A stretch of 53,155 bases of DNA, from contig LVAX01000082.1 in assembly GCA_001604215.1 (NCBI GenBank), positions 1 through 53,155 of the forward strand. Direction: 5' to 3'. Positions 34,468-42,473 of this stretch are shown here, one piece after another; within the stretch, counting starts at the first letter, position 1, and the number at the start of each line of letters is the position of its first letter. The stretch comes from Clostridiales bacterium Firm_18 (GTDB taxonomy: Bacteria; Bacillota; Clostridia; Monoglobales; Firm-18). The translations under genes were made by a program, and so were the position numbers. Under the pieces are notes generated by a model. The model was not told the origin of the DNA. It saw only the letters and a program-made list of their open reading frames with translations, and did no database searches.

Positions 34468-35868
34468 ATGGCAAAAAAATTGGGAATTACAGAAACTATT
34501 TTGCGCGACGCTCACCAATCCCTGATAGCAACCAGAATGACAACGGATGAAATGATTCCGATTGTTACCGAGCTCGACGAGGTAGGCTATCATTCACTTG
34601 AGGCATGGGGCGGAGCTACTTTTGATTCATGCATGAGATTTTTAAACGAGGATCCCTGGGAGAGACTTCGCAAATTTAAAAACGCGGCGAAAAAAACACC
34701 CCTGCAAATGCTTTTCAGGGGACAGAATATTTTGGGTTACCGTCATTACGCCGATGACGTTGTCGAATACTTCGTTCAAAAATCCGTGGCAAACGGTATA
34801 GATATTTTAAGAATTTTTGATGCGCTGAATGATATTCGAAATTTTCAGACTGCAATCAAAGCCGCTAAAAAGGAAAAGGCCCATGTCCAGGCTGCCGTTT
34901 CATATACCATCAGCCCGGCGCACAGCAATCAATCCTTTATCGACCTTGCGGTGCGACTTGAAGAGATGGGCGCCGATTCCATATGTATAAAGGATATGGC
35001 AGGTCTTTTAACGCCATACGTTGCGTATGACCTTGTTAAGGGCATTAAAGCCAATGTTAAAATACCGCTGCAGCTTCATACACACTATACCAGCGGAGTC
35101 GCATCAATGACCTATATTAAGGCCATAGAAGCAGGTGTCGATGTTGTTGACTGTGCCCTTTCGCCTTTTGCCATGGGTACGTCACAGCCGCCGACCGAGC
35201 CTCTTGTTGCGGCGCTGAAGGGTACCGAGTACGATACCGGAATTGACCTTGAAAGAGTAAGCAGGATTTCGGAGTATTTTAAACCGCTTCGTCAAAAGTA
35301 TTTGCAGTCGGGATTATTGGATCCCAAGGTTTTGGGTGTTGATGTCAATACTTTGGTATATCAGGTTCCGGGCGGCATGCTTTCAAACCTTGTATCCCAG
35401 CTAAAGCAGCAAAACAAAGAGGATAAGTTTAATGATGTTCTTAAGGAAATTCCCCGGGTAAGGGAAGATTTCGGGTATCCTCCGCTTGTAACGCCTACCA
35501 GCCAGATAGTCGGAACACAGGCGGTACTCAATGTTATTATGGGTGAGAGGTATAAGATGATTTCTAAAGAATCAAAGGCTCTTGTGCGCGGCGAATACGG
35601 AGTAACGCCTGTTCCCATTTCGGATGAAATTCGAAAGAAAATAATCGGCGACCAAGAGCAGATTACCTGCCGGCCTGCCGATTTGATAGAGCCGGAGCTT
35701 GACAGGCTCAGAAGTGAAATAGGCGAATATATAGAGCAGGACGAAGATGTTTTGTCATACGCTTTGTTTGATCAGGTTGCAATTAACTTCTTTAAAAAAC
35801 GACAGGCAAAAAAGTATAAAATAGAATCTTCTTTGGTTGATACTCAGCAAAAAACCCATCCTGTTTAA
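34468..35868 (+). CDS. Pyruvate/oxaloacetate carboxyltransferase (5S/OadA-like, no biotin domain)
   Basis: 466-residue HMGL-like TIM-barrel carboxyltransferase, as in the 5S subunit of transcarboxylase, OadA or PycB. Metal and catalytic residues are visible: Asp14 in LRDAHQS, the probable carbamylated Lys175 in CIKDMAG and His204/His206 in LHTHYTSG. There is no C-terminal biotinyl domain; the separate carrier upstream supplies it. ATG 34468 follows GGAGGAAG. It couples oxaloacetate/pyruvate to the biotin carrier and closes the cluster. Confidence 0.92.
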   Translation: MAKKLGITETILRDAHQSLIATRMTTDEMIPIVTELDEVGYHSLEAWGGATFDSCMRFLNEDPWERLRKFKNAAKKTPLQMLFRGQNILGYRHYADDVVEYFVQKSVANGIDILRIFDALNDIRNFQTAIKAAKKEKAHVQAAVSYTISPAHSNQSFIDLAVRLEEMGADSICIKDMAGLLTPYVAYDLVKGIKANVKIPLQLHTHYTSGVASMTYIKAIEAGVDVVDCALSPFAMGTSQPPTEPLVAALKGTEYDTGIDLERVSRISEYFKPLRQKYLQSGLLDPKVLGVDVNTLVYQVPGGMLSNLVSQLKQQNKEDKFNDVLKEIPRVREDFGYPPLVTPTSQIVGTQAVLNVIMGERYKMISKESKALVRGEYGVTPVPISDEIRKKIIGDQEQITCRPADLIEPELDRLRSEIGEYIEQDEDVLSYALFDQVAINFFKKRQAKKYKIESSLVDTQQKTHPV

Positions 35869-35884
35869 TTAAATAAATAAAAAA

Positions 35885-36122
35885 GCGTTCGGGCGCGTAG
35901 CGCTTTCCCGAACGCAACATTGCGCCGCGCGGGCGTAAGCGAAGGCGAATTTATTTCGCCGGAGCGTCAAAACTAAATTCAAAAAAAAGCGTTCGGGCGC
36001 GTAGCGCTTTCCCGAACGCAACATTGCGCCGCGCGGGCGTAAGCGAAGGCGAATTTATTTCGCCGGAGCGTCAAAACTAAATTCAAAAAAAGCGTTCGGG
36101 CGCTCGGCGCTTTCCCGGAGGC
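35885..36122. repeat. Tandem palindromic repeat, two full copies and one partial
   Basis: Two copies of a roughly 104-base unit (35885-35988 and 35989-36091) are identical except for the length of an A run, and a third partial copy (36092-36122) follows. Each unit has module A, a 31-base hairpin (arms GCGTTCGGG / CCCGAACGC, with an inner CGC-GTA-GCG), and module B, a GC-rich stretch with a second hairpin (GGCGAA / TTCGCC around TTTAT, for example 35944-35960). Six to eight A precede each module A, so on the minus strand it reads as a GC-rich stem followed by a T run, like an intrinsic terminator. Related sequence lies at 665-723 and 53105-53155. No open reading frame, target-site duplication or terminal repeat was recognised. 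Confidence 0.9.
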
Positions 36123-36129
36123 GATTTAA

Positions 36130-37002
36130 ATGGACAAGCATTCTGATTTGTTAAAGCGCATTAACTTGGCATACAATACATTCAGCAAGGGCCAGAAAAA
36201 GATAGCGGACTATCTTGTTAAGAATTATGATAAAGCCGCCTTCATGACGGCTTCCCAGCTTAGCAAGGTGATAAATGTCAGTTGTTCAACGGTTGTACGT
36301 TTTGCGGTTGAACTCGGATACGACGGTTTTCCTTATTTACAGCGGGCTCTGCAAGAGCTCGTCCGCACAAACCTCACGGCATTTCAAAGAATTGAAATGA
36401 CCTCTTCCCGAGTCGGCGAGCAAGACCTGCTTTCTACAATACTTAATTTTGATATCATGAAGATAAAGCAAACCCTTGAAGAAATAGACCACAAGGCTTT
36501 TGATGCGGCAGTCGAATCCATATTAAGCGCGAAAAAAATATATATTTTGGGTGTGCGCAGTTCGTCGGCACTTGCGACCTTTTTGGGCTTTTATATGAAT
36601 TTAATATTTGATAACGTTAAGCTTATACACACTACCAGCGCAAGCGAAATATTTGAGCAGATACTCAGGGTAGGTGCCGATGACGTTGTCATAGGCATAT
36701 CTTTTCCGCGTTATTCAGCAAGAACCGTAAAAGCGATGGAGTATGCCAAAAATCAAGGTGCTTGTGTTATCGCGGTAACCGACAGTGAAACATCACCGCT
36801 GACTCCTCTTGCAACTTACCCACTGATAGCAAGAACGGATATTGCGTCAATTGCCGATTCCCTTGTTGCCCCGCTTAGCGTTCTGAACGCTTTAATTGCG
36901 GCACTGGGTATGCGGAAAAAGGAAAGCATTTATAAGACCTTTGATAATTTAGAGCGTATATGGAGCGAATACGAGGTGTACGAAGCTGTTAAAACGGAAT
37001 AA
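36130..37002 (+). CDS. MurR/RpiR-family transcriptional regulator
   Basis: 290-residue sugar-phosphate-responsive regulator. N-terminal helix-turn-helix domain (1-80, MTASQLSKVINVSCSTVVRFAVELGY) and a C-terminal SIS domain (about 125-260, KIYILGVRSSSALA ... VVIGISFPRYSARTV). The ribosome site GGAGG (36117-36121) lies in the 3' arm of the degenerate third copy of the repeat module A, eight bases before the ATG. Its target is unknown; neither neighbour is a sugar gene, though the Na+ pump cluster lies upstream. Confidence 0.9.
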   Translation: MDKHSDLLKRINLAYNTFSKGQKKIADYLVKNYDKAAFMTASQLSKVINVSCSTVVRFAVELGYDGFPYLQRALQELVRTNLTAFQRIEMTSSRVGEQDLLSTILNFDIMKIKQTLEEIDHKAFDAAVESILSAKKIYILGVRSSSALATFLGFYMNLIFDNVKLIHTTSASEIFEQILRVGADDVVIGISFPRYSARTVKAMEYAKNQGACVIAVTDSETSPLTPLATYPLIARTDIASIADSLVAPLSVLNALIAALGMRKKESIYKTFDNLERIWSEYEVYEAVKTE

Positions 37003-38218
37003 ATACGATGCCGTGGTTATCGGTGCAGGCCCTGCCGGGCTTGCCGCCGCCGCCGCCGCAGCCGCCAGAGGAAAAAGTATTGTTATTGTCGAAAAAAACA
37101 ATGTTCCCGCAAAAAAATTAAGAATAACGGGGAAGGGCCGCTGTAACATAACCAATACAGCCGATATTCAATATTTTTTTAACAATATAAACACTAACGC
37201 AAATTTTTTATACAGTGCGTTATACAGCTTTACCAATGAAGATACAGTAAACCTTTTTAACTCTCTCGGGGTAAAAACCAAAACGGAGCGCGGAGGAAGG
37301 GTATTCCCCGCATCCGACAATGCAAAAGACGTTGCCGATGCGCTTTTATCGTATGCCAAAAAACATGAGGTTGAAATAATTACTTGCAAGGCAGAAGATA
37401 TAATCATTGAAGATAAAAAGGCCGCCGGGGTGCTTCTGGCAGACGGCCGGACTATCAGCTCCGACGCTGTATTGATAGCAACGGGCGGGCTTTCATACCC
37501 CGCCACCGGTTCAACGGGTGATGGTTACAAATTTGCAAAAAAGGCGGGGCACAGCATAATTACACCCAAACCTTCCCTTGTCCCGCTTGTGGCAAAAGAA
37601 AAGTGGGTAAGCCGTTTAACCGGTCTTTCTCTTAAAAACGTATCCGTTAAGCTGGAGTGGGAAGGAAAAGTACTTTACAGCGATTTCGGCGAAATGCTTT
37701 TTACCCATTACGGCGTTTCAGGGCCTGTAATTTTAAGCGCAAGTGCCCATATTAAGGATTTTTCTAAAAAAGTAGATTTATATATTGATTTAAAGCCGGC
37801 ATTGACGGATAGCCGGCTTGACCAGCGTTTAATACGCGATTTCAACGCCAATATAAACAAAAACTTTTCAAATTCGCTTGGCGAATTGCTTCCTAAAAAA
37901 CTGATTCCTTTAATTGTTGAGCTTTCCGAAATAAATCCCCAGAAAAAAGTTAACCAGATTACAGCTGATGAAAGGATGAAAATAGTATCGCTGCTGAAAA
38001 GATTTCACCTGACAATTACAGGTACGCGCCCTATTGAAGAGGCTATTATTACTTCGGGCGGGGTTTGCACAAGCGAAATTAACCCCTCCACAATGGAATC
38101 AAAGCTTGCAGGCAGGCTTTTTTTTGCGGGCGAGGTAATTGACGTTGATGCCTATACCGGCGGCTATAACCTGCAAATAGCTTTCAGCACGGGTTATCTG
38201 GCAGGAAAGCATATATAA
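36986..38218 (+). CDS. BaiN/HI0933-family flavoprotein (probable CTG start)
   Basis: NAD(P)/FAD-dependent oxidoreductase, 410 residues if read from CTG. FAD-binding DAVVIGAGPAGLAAA at the N-terminus, the family signature KLRITGKGRCNITN, ATGGLSYPATGSTG and a C-terminal TGGYNLQIAFSTG. GTG 37013 is the first ordinary start, but it would remove KYDAV of the first Rossmann strand and has no ribosome site. CTG 36986 lies seven bases after AGGTG and gives a normal N-terminus (LLKRNKYDAVVIGAG), overlapping the end of rpiR by 17 bases. The family is often followed by cmk and plsC in clostridia, as here. Its physiological substrate is unclear. Confidence 0.88.
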   Translation: MLKRNKYDAVVIGAGPAGLAAAAAAAARGKSIVIVEKNNVPAKKLRITGKGRCNITNTADIQYFFNNINTNANFLYSALYSFTNEDTVNLFNSLGVKTKTERGGRVFPASDNAKDVADALLSYAKKHEVEIITCKAEDIIIEDKKAAGVLLADGRTISSDAVLIATGGLSYPATGSTGDGYKFAKKAGHSIITPKPSLVPLVAKEKWVSRLTGLSLKNVSVKLEWEGKVLYSDFGEMLFTHYGVSGPVILSASAHIKDFSKKVDLYIDLKPALTDSRLDQRLIRDFNANINKNFSNSLGELLPKKLIPLIVELSEINPQKKVNQITADERMKIVSLLKRFHLTITGTRPIEEAIITSGGVCTSEINPSTMESKLAGRLFFAGEVIDVDAYTGGYNLQIAFSTGYLAGKHI

Positions 38219-38290
38219 TTATATATTGCATAAAATAGTCTTGTAATACTAAGTGGTTTTAATTAAAGCTTGGTATAAAGGTGTGATTTT

Positions 38291-38770
38291 ATGCATTTTC
38301 CCAAATCTGTTTCAAAGCTTGTAAAAAAGCCTTTATTTATAAACCCGGGCAGGCTGTTTCGTATTTTGACGATAATTACTCTTTCCCTGCTTTTACTGGC
38401 CCAGCTTGTCCTTACCACACCCGGAATACGGGCGGTTTTGACTTATACCGATAAGTTCGAGGGGTTATATGGAAACAGCCAAACTCAAAGCTCCACCCTC
38501 GGTGAAATTACCTTGACACTTCAAGGGGTTGAGCCGGCCTCTGATATAGAAATACTGCAAAACGGCCAGCCGATAGCTATTTTTTACGAAGCCGAAATCA
38601 ATATAACCGTTTCCGACAATTCGGTTATAGAAATTGACGGGCGAAAGGTTAAAACGCCTTTTTCCGTAAGGGTTTCAAAGTTGTCACCCAATATAGAAGC
38701 GGAAGACATACCGCAGATAGTGCATGTCAATTCTGATATTTCACTGATTGGAAGGATTTTTGTTAAATAA
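38291..38770 (+). CDS. Membrane-anchored protein of unknown function
   Basis: 159-residue protein not recognised. A basic N-terminus (to about residue 22), one membrane helix (about 24-45, ILTIITLSLLLLAQLVL) and an extracytoplasmic beta-rich domain (about 65-159; GEITLTLQGV, VIEIDGRKVKTPFSVRVSKLSP). GGTGTGATTTT precedes the ATG. It stands between the BaiN-like gene and cmk; the gap before it is 72 bases. It might belong to the cell envelope or spore, but nothing in the sequence settles this. Confidence 0.7.
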   Translation: MHFPKSVSKLVKKPLFINPGRLFRILTIITLSLLLLAQLVLTTPGIRAVLTYTDKFEGLYGNSQTQSSTLGEITLTLQGVEPASDIEILQNGQPIAIFYEAEINITVSDNSVIEIDGRKVKTPFSVRVSKLSPNIEAEDIPQIVHVNSDISLIGRIFVK

Positions 38771-38825
38771 CTATTGTAATAAATACCGTTTCGGTGTATA
38801 ATAATTTAAAAACGAGGTGTATCAC

Positions 38826-39512
38826 TTGAAAAATATCCAAATTGTGATAGACGGGCCTGCGGGAGCGGGAAAAAGCACAATTTCCAAATTAATCGCAAAA
38901 AAGTTTAATTTTTTATACATAGACACGGGCGCAATGTACCGTGCCGTTGGTCTTAAAGCGCTCAGAAACAATTTTGATACAAAATCGGATACGGAAAAGA
39001 TAATAAAAATGATGGATGATATTGATATTTCCATAAGTCACGGTGATGACGGGCAGCATATTTACTTAGACGGTGAGGATGTCACATCAAAAATAAGGAC
39101 CCCGGAGGTTTCCATTGCCGCGTCCGACGTGTCCGCAATACCCGAGGTAAGGGTTAAGCTTGCATCGCTTCAAAGAAAGCTTGCCGAAACGGATAATATA
39201 ATAATGGACGGAAGGGATATCGGCAGCTATGTTCTTCCCAATGCGCAAATTAAGATATTTCTTACGGCGTCAATCGAGGACAGGGCAAGAAGAAGATATG
39301 AAGAGCTTATACAAAACGGCATGAAGGTTAACTACAACGATGTAAAAGCGGATATAAAGTATCGAGATACAAATGACTCCAGCCGCAAAGTCGCTCCGCT
39401 TAAAATCCCGGAAGGTGCGATTGTTATTGACACTACCGGCAACACACTTGAACAATCCGTCAGGCTTCTTACAGATACGATAAAGGAGCGGTTAAGTTGT
39501 TTTTTAAAATAG
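38826..39512 (+). CDS. cmk: Cytidylate kinase
   Basis: Phosphorylates CMP and dCMP. The 228-residue enzyme has Walker A DGPAGAGKST (9-18), the conserved YIDTGAMYRA motif, MDGRDIGSYVLP and the lid region RARRRYEEL. TTG 38826 is seven bases after GAGGTG. Its stop lies inside plsC (16-base overlap). Confidence 0.95.
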   Translation: MKNIQIVIDGPAGAGKSTISKLIAKKFNFLYIDTGAMYRAVGLKALRNNFDTKSDTEKIIKMMDDIDISISHGDDGQHIYLDGEDVTSKIRTPEVSIAASDVSAIPEVRVKLASLQRKLAETDNIIMDGRDIGSYVLPNAQIKIFLTASIEDRARRRYEELIQNGMKVNYNDVKADIKYRDTNDSSRKVAPLKIPEGAIVIDTTGNTLEQSVRLLTDTIKERLSCFLK

Positions 39513-40096
39513 TTTACCTGGTTGCGCAGCCTCTTTTGCGCTTATTTTTCAGGATGATTTTTTTTGCAAGGGTAAGCGGAAAGGAAAATATATTAAAAGA
39601 GGGCGGCTTTATTGTATCTTCCAATCATAAAAGCAATTTCGATCCCGTTTTAATTGCCGCTTTTTTGCCCCGAAGAATGAATTTTTTAGCTAAACGGGAG
39701 CTTTTCGGCAATAAATTTTTCGGATGGTTTTTAAAAGGTGTGGGGGTAGTTCCCATTACTCGCGGCAATGCTGAAATAGGGACCCTTAAGGCAGTTATAT
39801 CGCTGCTTAAAAAAGGAGGCATATTTACAATTTTTCCGCAAGGGACAAGAACAAAAAATGCGGATATAAGCAATGTAAAACCGGGTGCCGTCATATTTGC
39901 CATAAAAGGACAAGTACCCATTCAGCCCGTTTTAATTGAAGGCGACTACAAGCCCTTCCGCGGGGTTAGGCTTAAATTCGGCAAACCGATTTACTTCAGC
40001 GAATACTACGACAAAAAAATGACGCAGGATGAGCTTTATGATTTAAGCGTCAGTCTGATGAAGCATATTTACGGCATGTCGGGGGAAAATAAATGA
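39497..40096 (+). CDS. plsC: 1-acyl-sn-glycerol-3-phosphate acyltransferase
   Basis: Makes phosphatidic acid from lysophosphatidic acid at the membrane. 199 residues, with a hydrophobic N-terminus (4-24), the HX4D catalytic motif His44-Asp49 (NHKSNFD), the substrate motif FPQGTR and the C-terminal VPIQPVLIEG. TTG 39497 has AAAGGAG upstream. Overlaps cmk and, by four bases, ispH-rpsA. Confidence 0.93.
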   Translation: MFFKIVYLVAQPLLRLFFRMIFFARVSGKENILKEGGFIVSSNHKSNFDPVLIAAFLPRRMNFLAKRELFGNKFFGWFLKGVGVVPITRGNAEIGTLKAVISLLKKGGIFTIFPQGTRTKNADISNVKPGAVIFAIKGQVPIQPVLIEGDYKPFRGVRLKFGKPIYFSEYYDKKMTQDELYDLSVSLMKHIYGMSGENK

Positions 40097-42363
40097 AAAT
40101 TCTGCTTGCAAAAAGCGCCGGGTTTTGCTTCGGGGTAAAAAGGGCAATTGAAATAGCATGCGAAACGGCTGCAGACAAAAAAGGCAATATCTATACTTTA
40201 GGGCCGCTTATTCATAACAGGCATGTAATAAAAATGCTCGGCGATTACGGAATAAAAGAAACGAATGATATAGAAGAAATACCGCCCGACTCCACCCTGA
40301 TAATAAGGACACACGGGGTAAGCGCCGACATTTACCGCCGTCTGGACGAAAAAGGCATTCAATATATTGATGCAACTTGCCCTTATGTAAAAAAAATTCA
40401 TAAAATCGTTCATAATTATCATAATAAAGGATATAAAATAATTATTTTCGGCAACGAAAACCACCCCGAAGTAAAGGGCATAAACGGCTGGTGCAATTAT
40501 TCGGCTTTTATAACGGAAGACCCCGTCAGCATTGAAAAAATAGCAATTGACGATAAAACATGTATTGTTGCACAAACCACATCTTCAAAAGAAATTTGGG
40601 GAAAAATTAAAAAAAATGCAAAAACATCTTGCAAAGATGTGCTGATTTTTGATACAATATGCAAAGCGACATATGAAAGGCAAGCCGAAGCAAAGGATAT
40701 TGCGCAAAAATCGGATTGCATGGTTATAATAGGCGGATTTCACAGCTCAAATACGAAAAAGCTGTACGATGAATGCCGTAAGGTATGCGAAAAAACTTAT
40801 CTTATCGAATCTGCATCAGAACTGCCAAAGTCAGTTTTTGATACATGCATTGCAGGGGTTACGGCCGGAGCTTCAACCCCGGAATGGATAATTAAGGAGG
40901 TCATTAGTATTATGTCAGAAGAAAAAGCACAGGGCGAATTAAGTTTTGTCGAAGAGCTTGACAAATCATTGGTCGATCCAAAAACCGGAGACATTGTGAA
41001 AGGAACGGTAATCGGCATAACCCCTACCGAGGTTTATGTGGATATCGGTTTTAAAGCTGACGGCGTTATTCCGATCGACCAGATTACATCGGACCCTGAT
41101 GCGGATATTGAGCAGATTTTAAAGGTAGGCGACGAAATCGAAGCCTTTGTTTACCGTGTCAGCGATGTGGAAGGAACGGTAGGTCTTTCTATCAGAAAGC
41201 TTGAAGCAATTGAAGGAAGAAAGAAGCTTGAAAGTGCAATGGAAACCAAGGAGGTTTTAAAGGGTACTATTGCCGAAGCGGTAAACGGAGGTGTTATAAT
41301 ACGCTATAATGACGCACGCGTGTTTGTTCCGGCATCTTTGGCAAGCCTCAGGTATTTAAAAGATTTAAACACTCTTGTGGGGCAGGAAGTTCCCTTCAGG
41401 GTAATTGAAATAAACAGAAGGCGCAGGAAGATTATAGGCTCAATTAAGTCCGTATTGCAGGAAGAAAAGGAAAGACAGCTGAATGAGTTCTGGGAAAATG
41501 CCGAAGTAGGAAAGGTATACGACGGCATTGTAAAATCACTTACGGATTTCGGTGCATTCGTGGATATAGGAGGAATAGACGGCTTGGTACATATATCCGA
41601 GCTGTCCTGGGAAAGAATTAAGCATCCGTCGGAAGTGTTAAATGTCGGGGATAAAATAAAAGTTTTCATTATCGACATGGATAAGGGGAAAAATAAAGTA
41701 TCCCTCGGCTTTAAGCGTAAAGAAGATAATCCATGGATTAAAGCGCAGGAAATGTTTAATGTAGGCGATATTGTCAATGCGAAAATAGTACGTCTTGTAT
41801 CCTTCGGTGCTTTTGCGCAGCTTTTGCCGACGGTGGACGGGCTTATTCACATATCCCAAATATCTACCGAAAGAATACCTAAAGTTTCAAGCGTGCTTTC
41901 GGTAGGTCAGGAAGTTACCGCGAAGATAACAAATATCGACTGGGAAAATAAAAAGATCAGCCTCAGCATTCGCGCGCTTTTGGAGCAGGATGCGGCTGCC
42001 AAGAAAGCACAGGAGCCTGAGCAGCAGGCAGAAGCTGAAGTTGCGGAGCAGACAGAAGAAACTGAGCAGCAGGTTGAAGCCGAAACGGCAGAGCAAGCAC
42101 AGGAGCCTGAGCAGCAGGTTGAATCCGAAGCTGCAGAGCAGACAGAAGAAACTGAGCAGCAGGCTGAAGCCGAAGCTGTAGAGCAGACGGAAGAACCTGA
42201 GCAACAGGCTGAAGCCGAAGCTGCGGAGCAAGCACAGGAGCCTGAGCAGCAAAATGCGGCGGAGGAAGAAGAAAGCGGCAAAGAAGGTATTCCCGAAAAC
42301 GAAACAAAACAGGCCGCTCATGAGGATGCCCAAAGAGAATCCGAACAGCCTGATTCGGAATAA
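40093..42363 (+). CDS. ispH-rpsA: IspH - ribosomal protein S1 fusion
   Basis: One 756-residue reading frame with two functions. Residues 1-272 are IspH (HMBPP reductase, last step of the MEP isoprenoid path), with 4Fe-4S cysteines Cys12, Cys96 and Cys190 and the active-site pattern NENHPEVKG (Glu126). Residues about 285-640 are four S1 RNA-binding domains of ribosomal protein S1 (GDIVKGTV..., EVLKGTI..., GKVYDGIVKSLTDFGAFVDIGG, GDIVNAKIVRLVSFGAF). The tail from residue 639 is made of 15-residue Glu/Gln repeats. Such fusions are known in Clostridia. At the junction AAGGAGG (40894-40900) precedes an in-frame ATG (40912, Met274), so free S1 may also be made. Confidence 0.95.
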   Translation: MKILLAKSAGFCFGVKRAIEIACETAADKKGNIYTLGPLIHNRHVIKMLGDYGIKETNDIEEIPPDSTLIIRTHGVSADIYRRLDEKGIQYIDATCPYVKKIHKIVHNYHNKGYKIIIFGNENHPEVKGINGWCNYSAFITEDPVSIEKIAIDDKTCIVAQTTSSKEIWGKIKKNAKTSCKDVLIFDTICKATYERQAEAKDIAQKSDCMVIIGGFHSSNTKKLYDECRKVCEKTYLIESASELPKSVFDTCIAGVTAGASTPEWIIKEVISIMSEEKAQGELSFVEELDKSLVDPKTGDIVKGTVIGITPTEVYVDIGFKADGVIPIDQITSDPDADIEQILKVGDEIEAFVYRVSDVEGTVGLSIRKLEAIEGRKKLESAMETKEVLKGTIAEAVNGGVIIRYNDARVFVPASLASLRYLKDLNTLVGQEVPFRVIEINRRRRKIIGSIKSVLQEEKERQLNEFWENAEVGKVYDGIVKSLTDFGAFVDIGGIDGLVHISELSWERIKHPSEVLNVGDKIKVFIIDMDKGKNKVSLGFKRKEDNPWIKAQEMFNVGDIVNAKIVRLVSFGAFAQLLPTVDGLIHISQISTERIPKVSSVLSVGQEVTAKITNIDWENKKISLSIRALLEQDAAAKKAQEPEQQAEAEVAEQTEETEQQVEAETAEQAQEPEQQVESEAAEQTEETEQQAEAEAVEQTEEPEQQAEAEAAEQAQEPEQQNAAEEEESGKEGIPENETKQAAHEDAQRESEQPDSE
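40894..40914 (+). promoter_or_regulatory. Internal ribosome binding site and start for free S1
   Basis: AAGGAGG (40894-40900) lies 11 bases before an in-frame ATG (40912-40914) exactly where the S1 part begins (MSEEKAQGELSF). The site looks like a retained rpsA start inside the ispH-rpsA fusion. Function is inferred. Confidence 0.55.
42007..42246 (+). repeat. 45-base tandem repeat coding for the S1 tail
   Basis: Five units of 45 bases (42007, 42052, 42097, 42142, 42187) and a partial sixth (42232). Each encodes 15 residues of the pattern (AQ/TE)-E-(P/T)-EQQ-x-E-x-E-xx-EQ. Units alternate between AQEPEQQ and TEETEQQ, suggesting a 90-base higher-order duplication. Confidence 0.9.
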
Positions 42364-42417
42364 TAATATAAAATGCATTGTCAGTTTTACTTGGCAATAT
42401 CATGATTATTGTTTACT

Positions 42418-42442
42418 AAAGCACCTTACAAAAGGGTGCTTT
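42418..42442 (+). terminator. Weak hairpin after ispH-rpsA
   Basis: AAAGCACC (42418-42425) pairs with GGTGCTTT (42435-42442). It lies between ispH-rpsA and murD but is not followed by a clear T run, so termination would be partial at best. Confidence 0.4.
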
Positions 42443-42473
42443 AAATTTGCAATTTCATTTAATGAAGGGATTG

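Noticed and set aside
35885..36122. CRISPR array or integron attC sites
   Set aside because: Only two full copies with no unique spacers, and the units are over 100 bases. The stems lack the attC GTTRRRY/RYYYAAC core sites and no integrase of that type is present.
41887..42403. Long open frames on the minus strand opposite the S1 tail
   Set aside because: They arise from the low-complexity Glu/Gln repeat on the + strand, give Leu/Cys/Ser-rich nonsense and have no ribosome sites.
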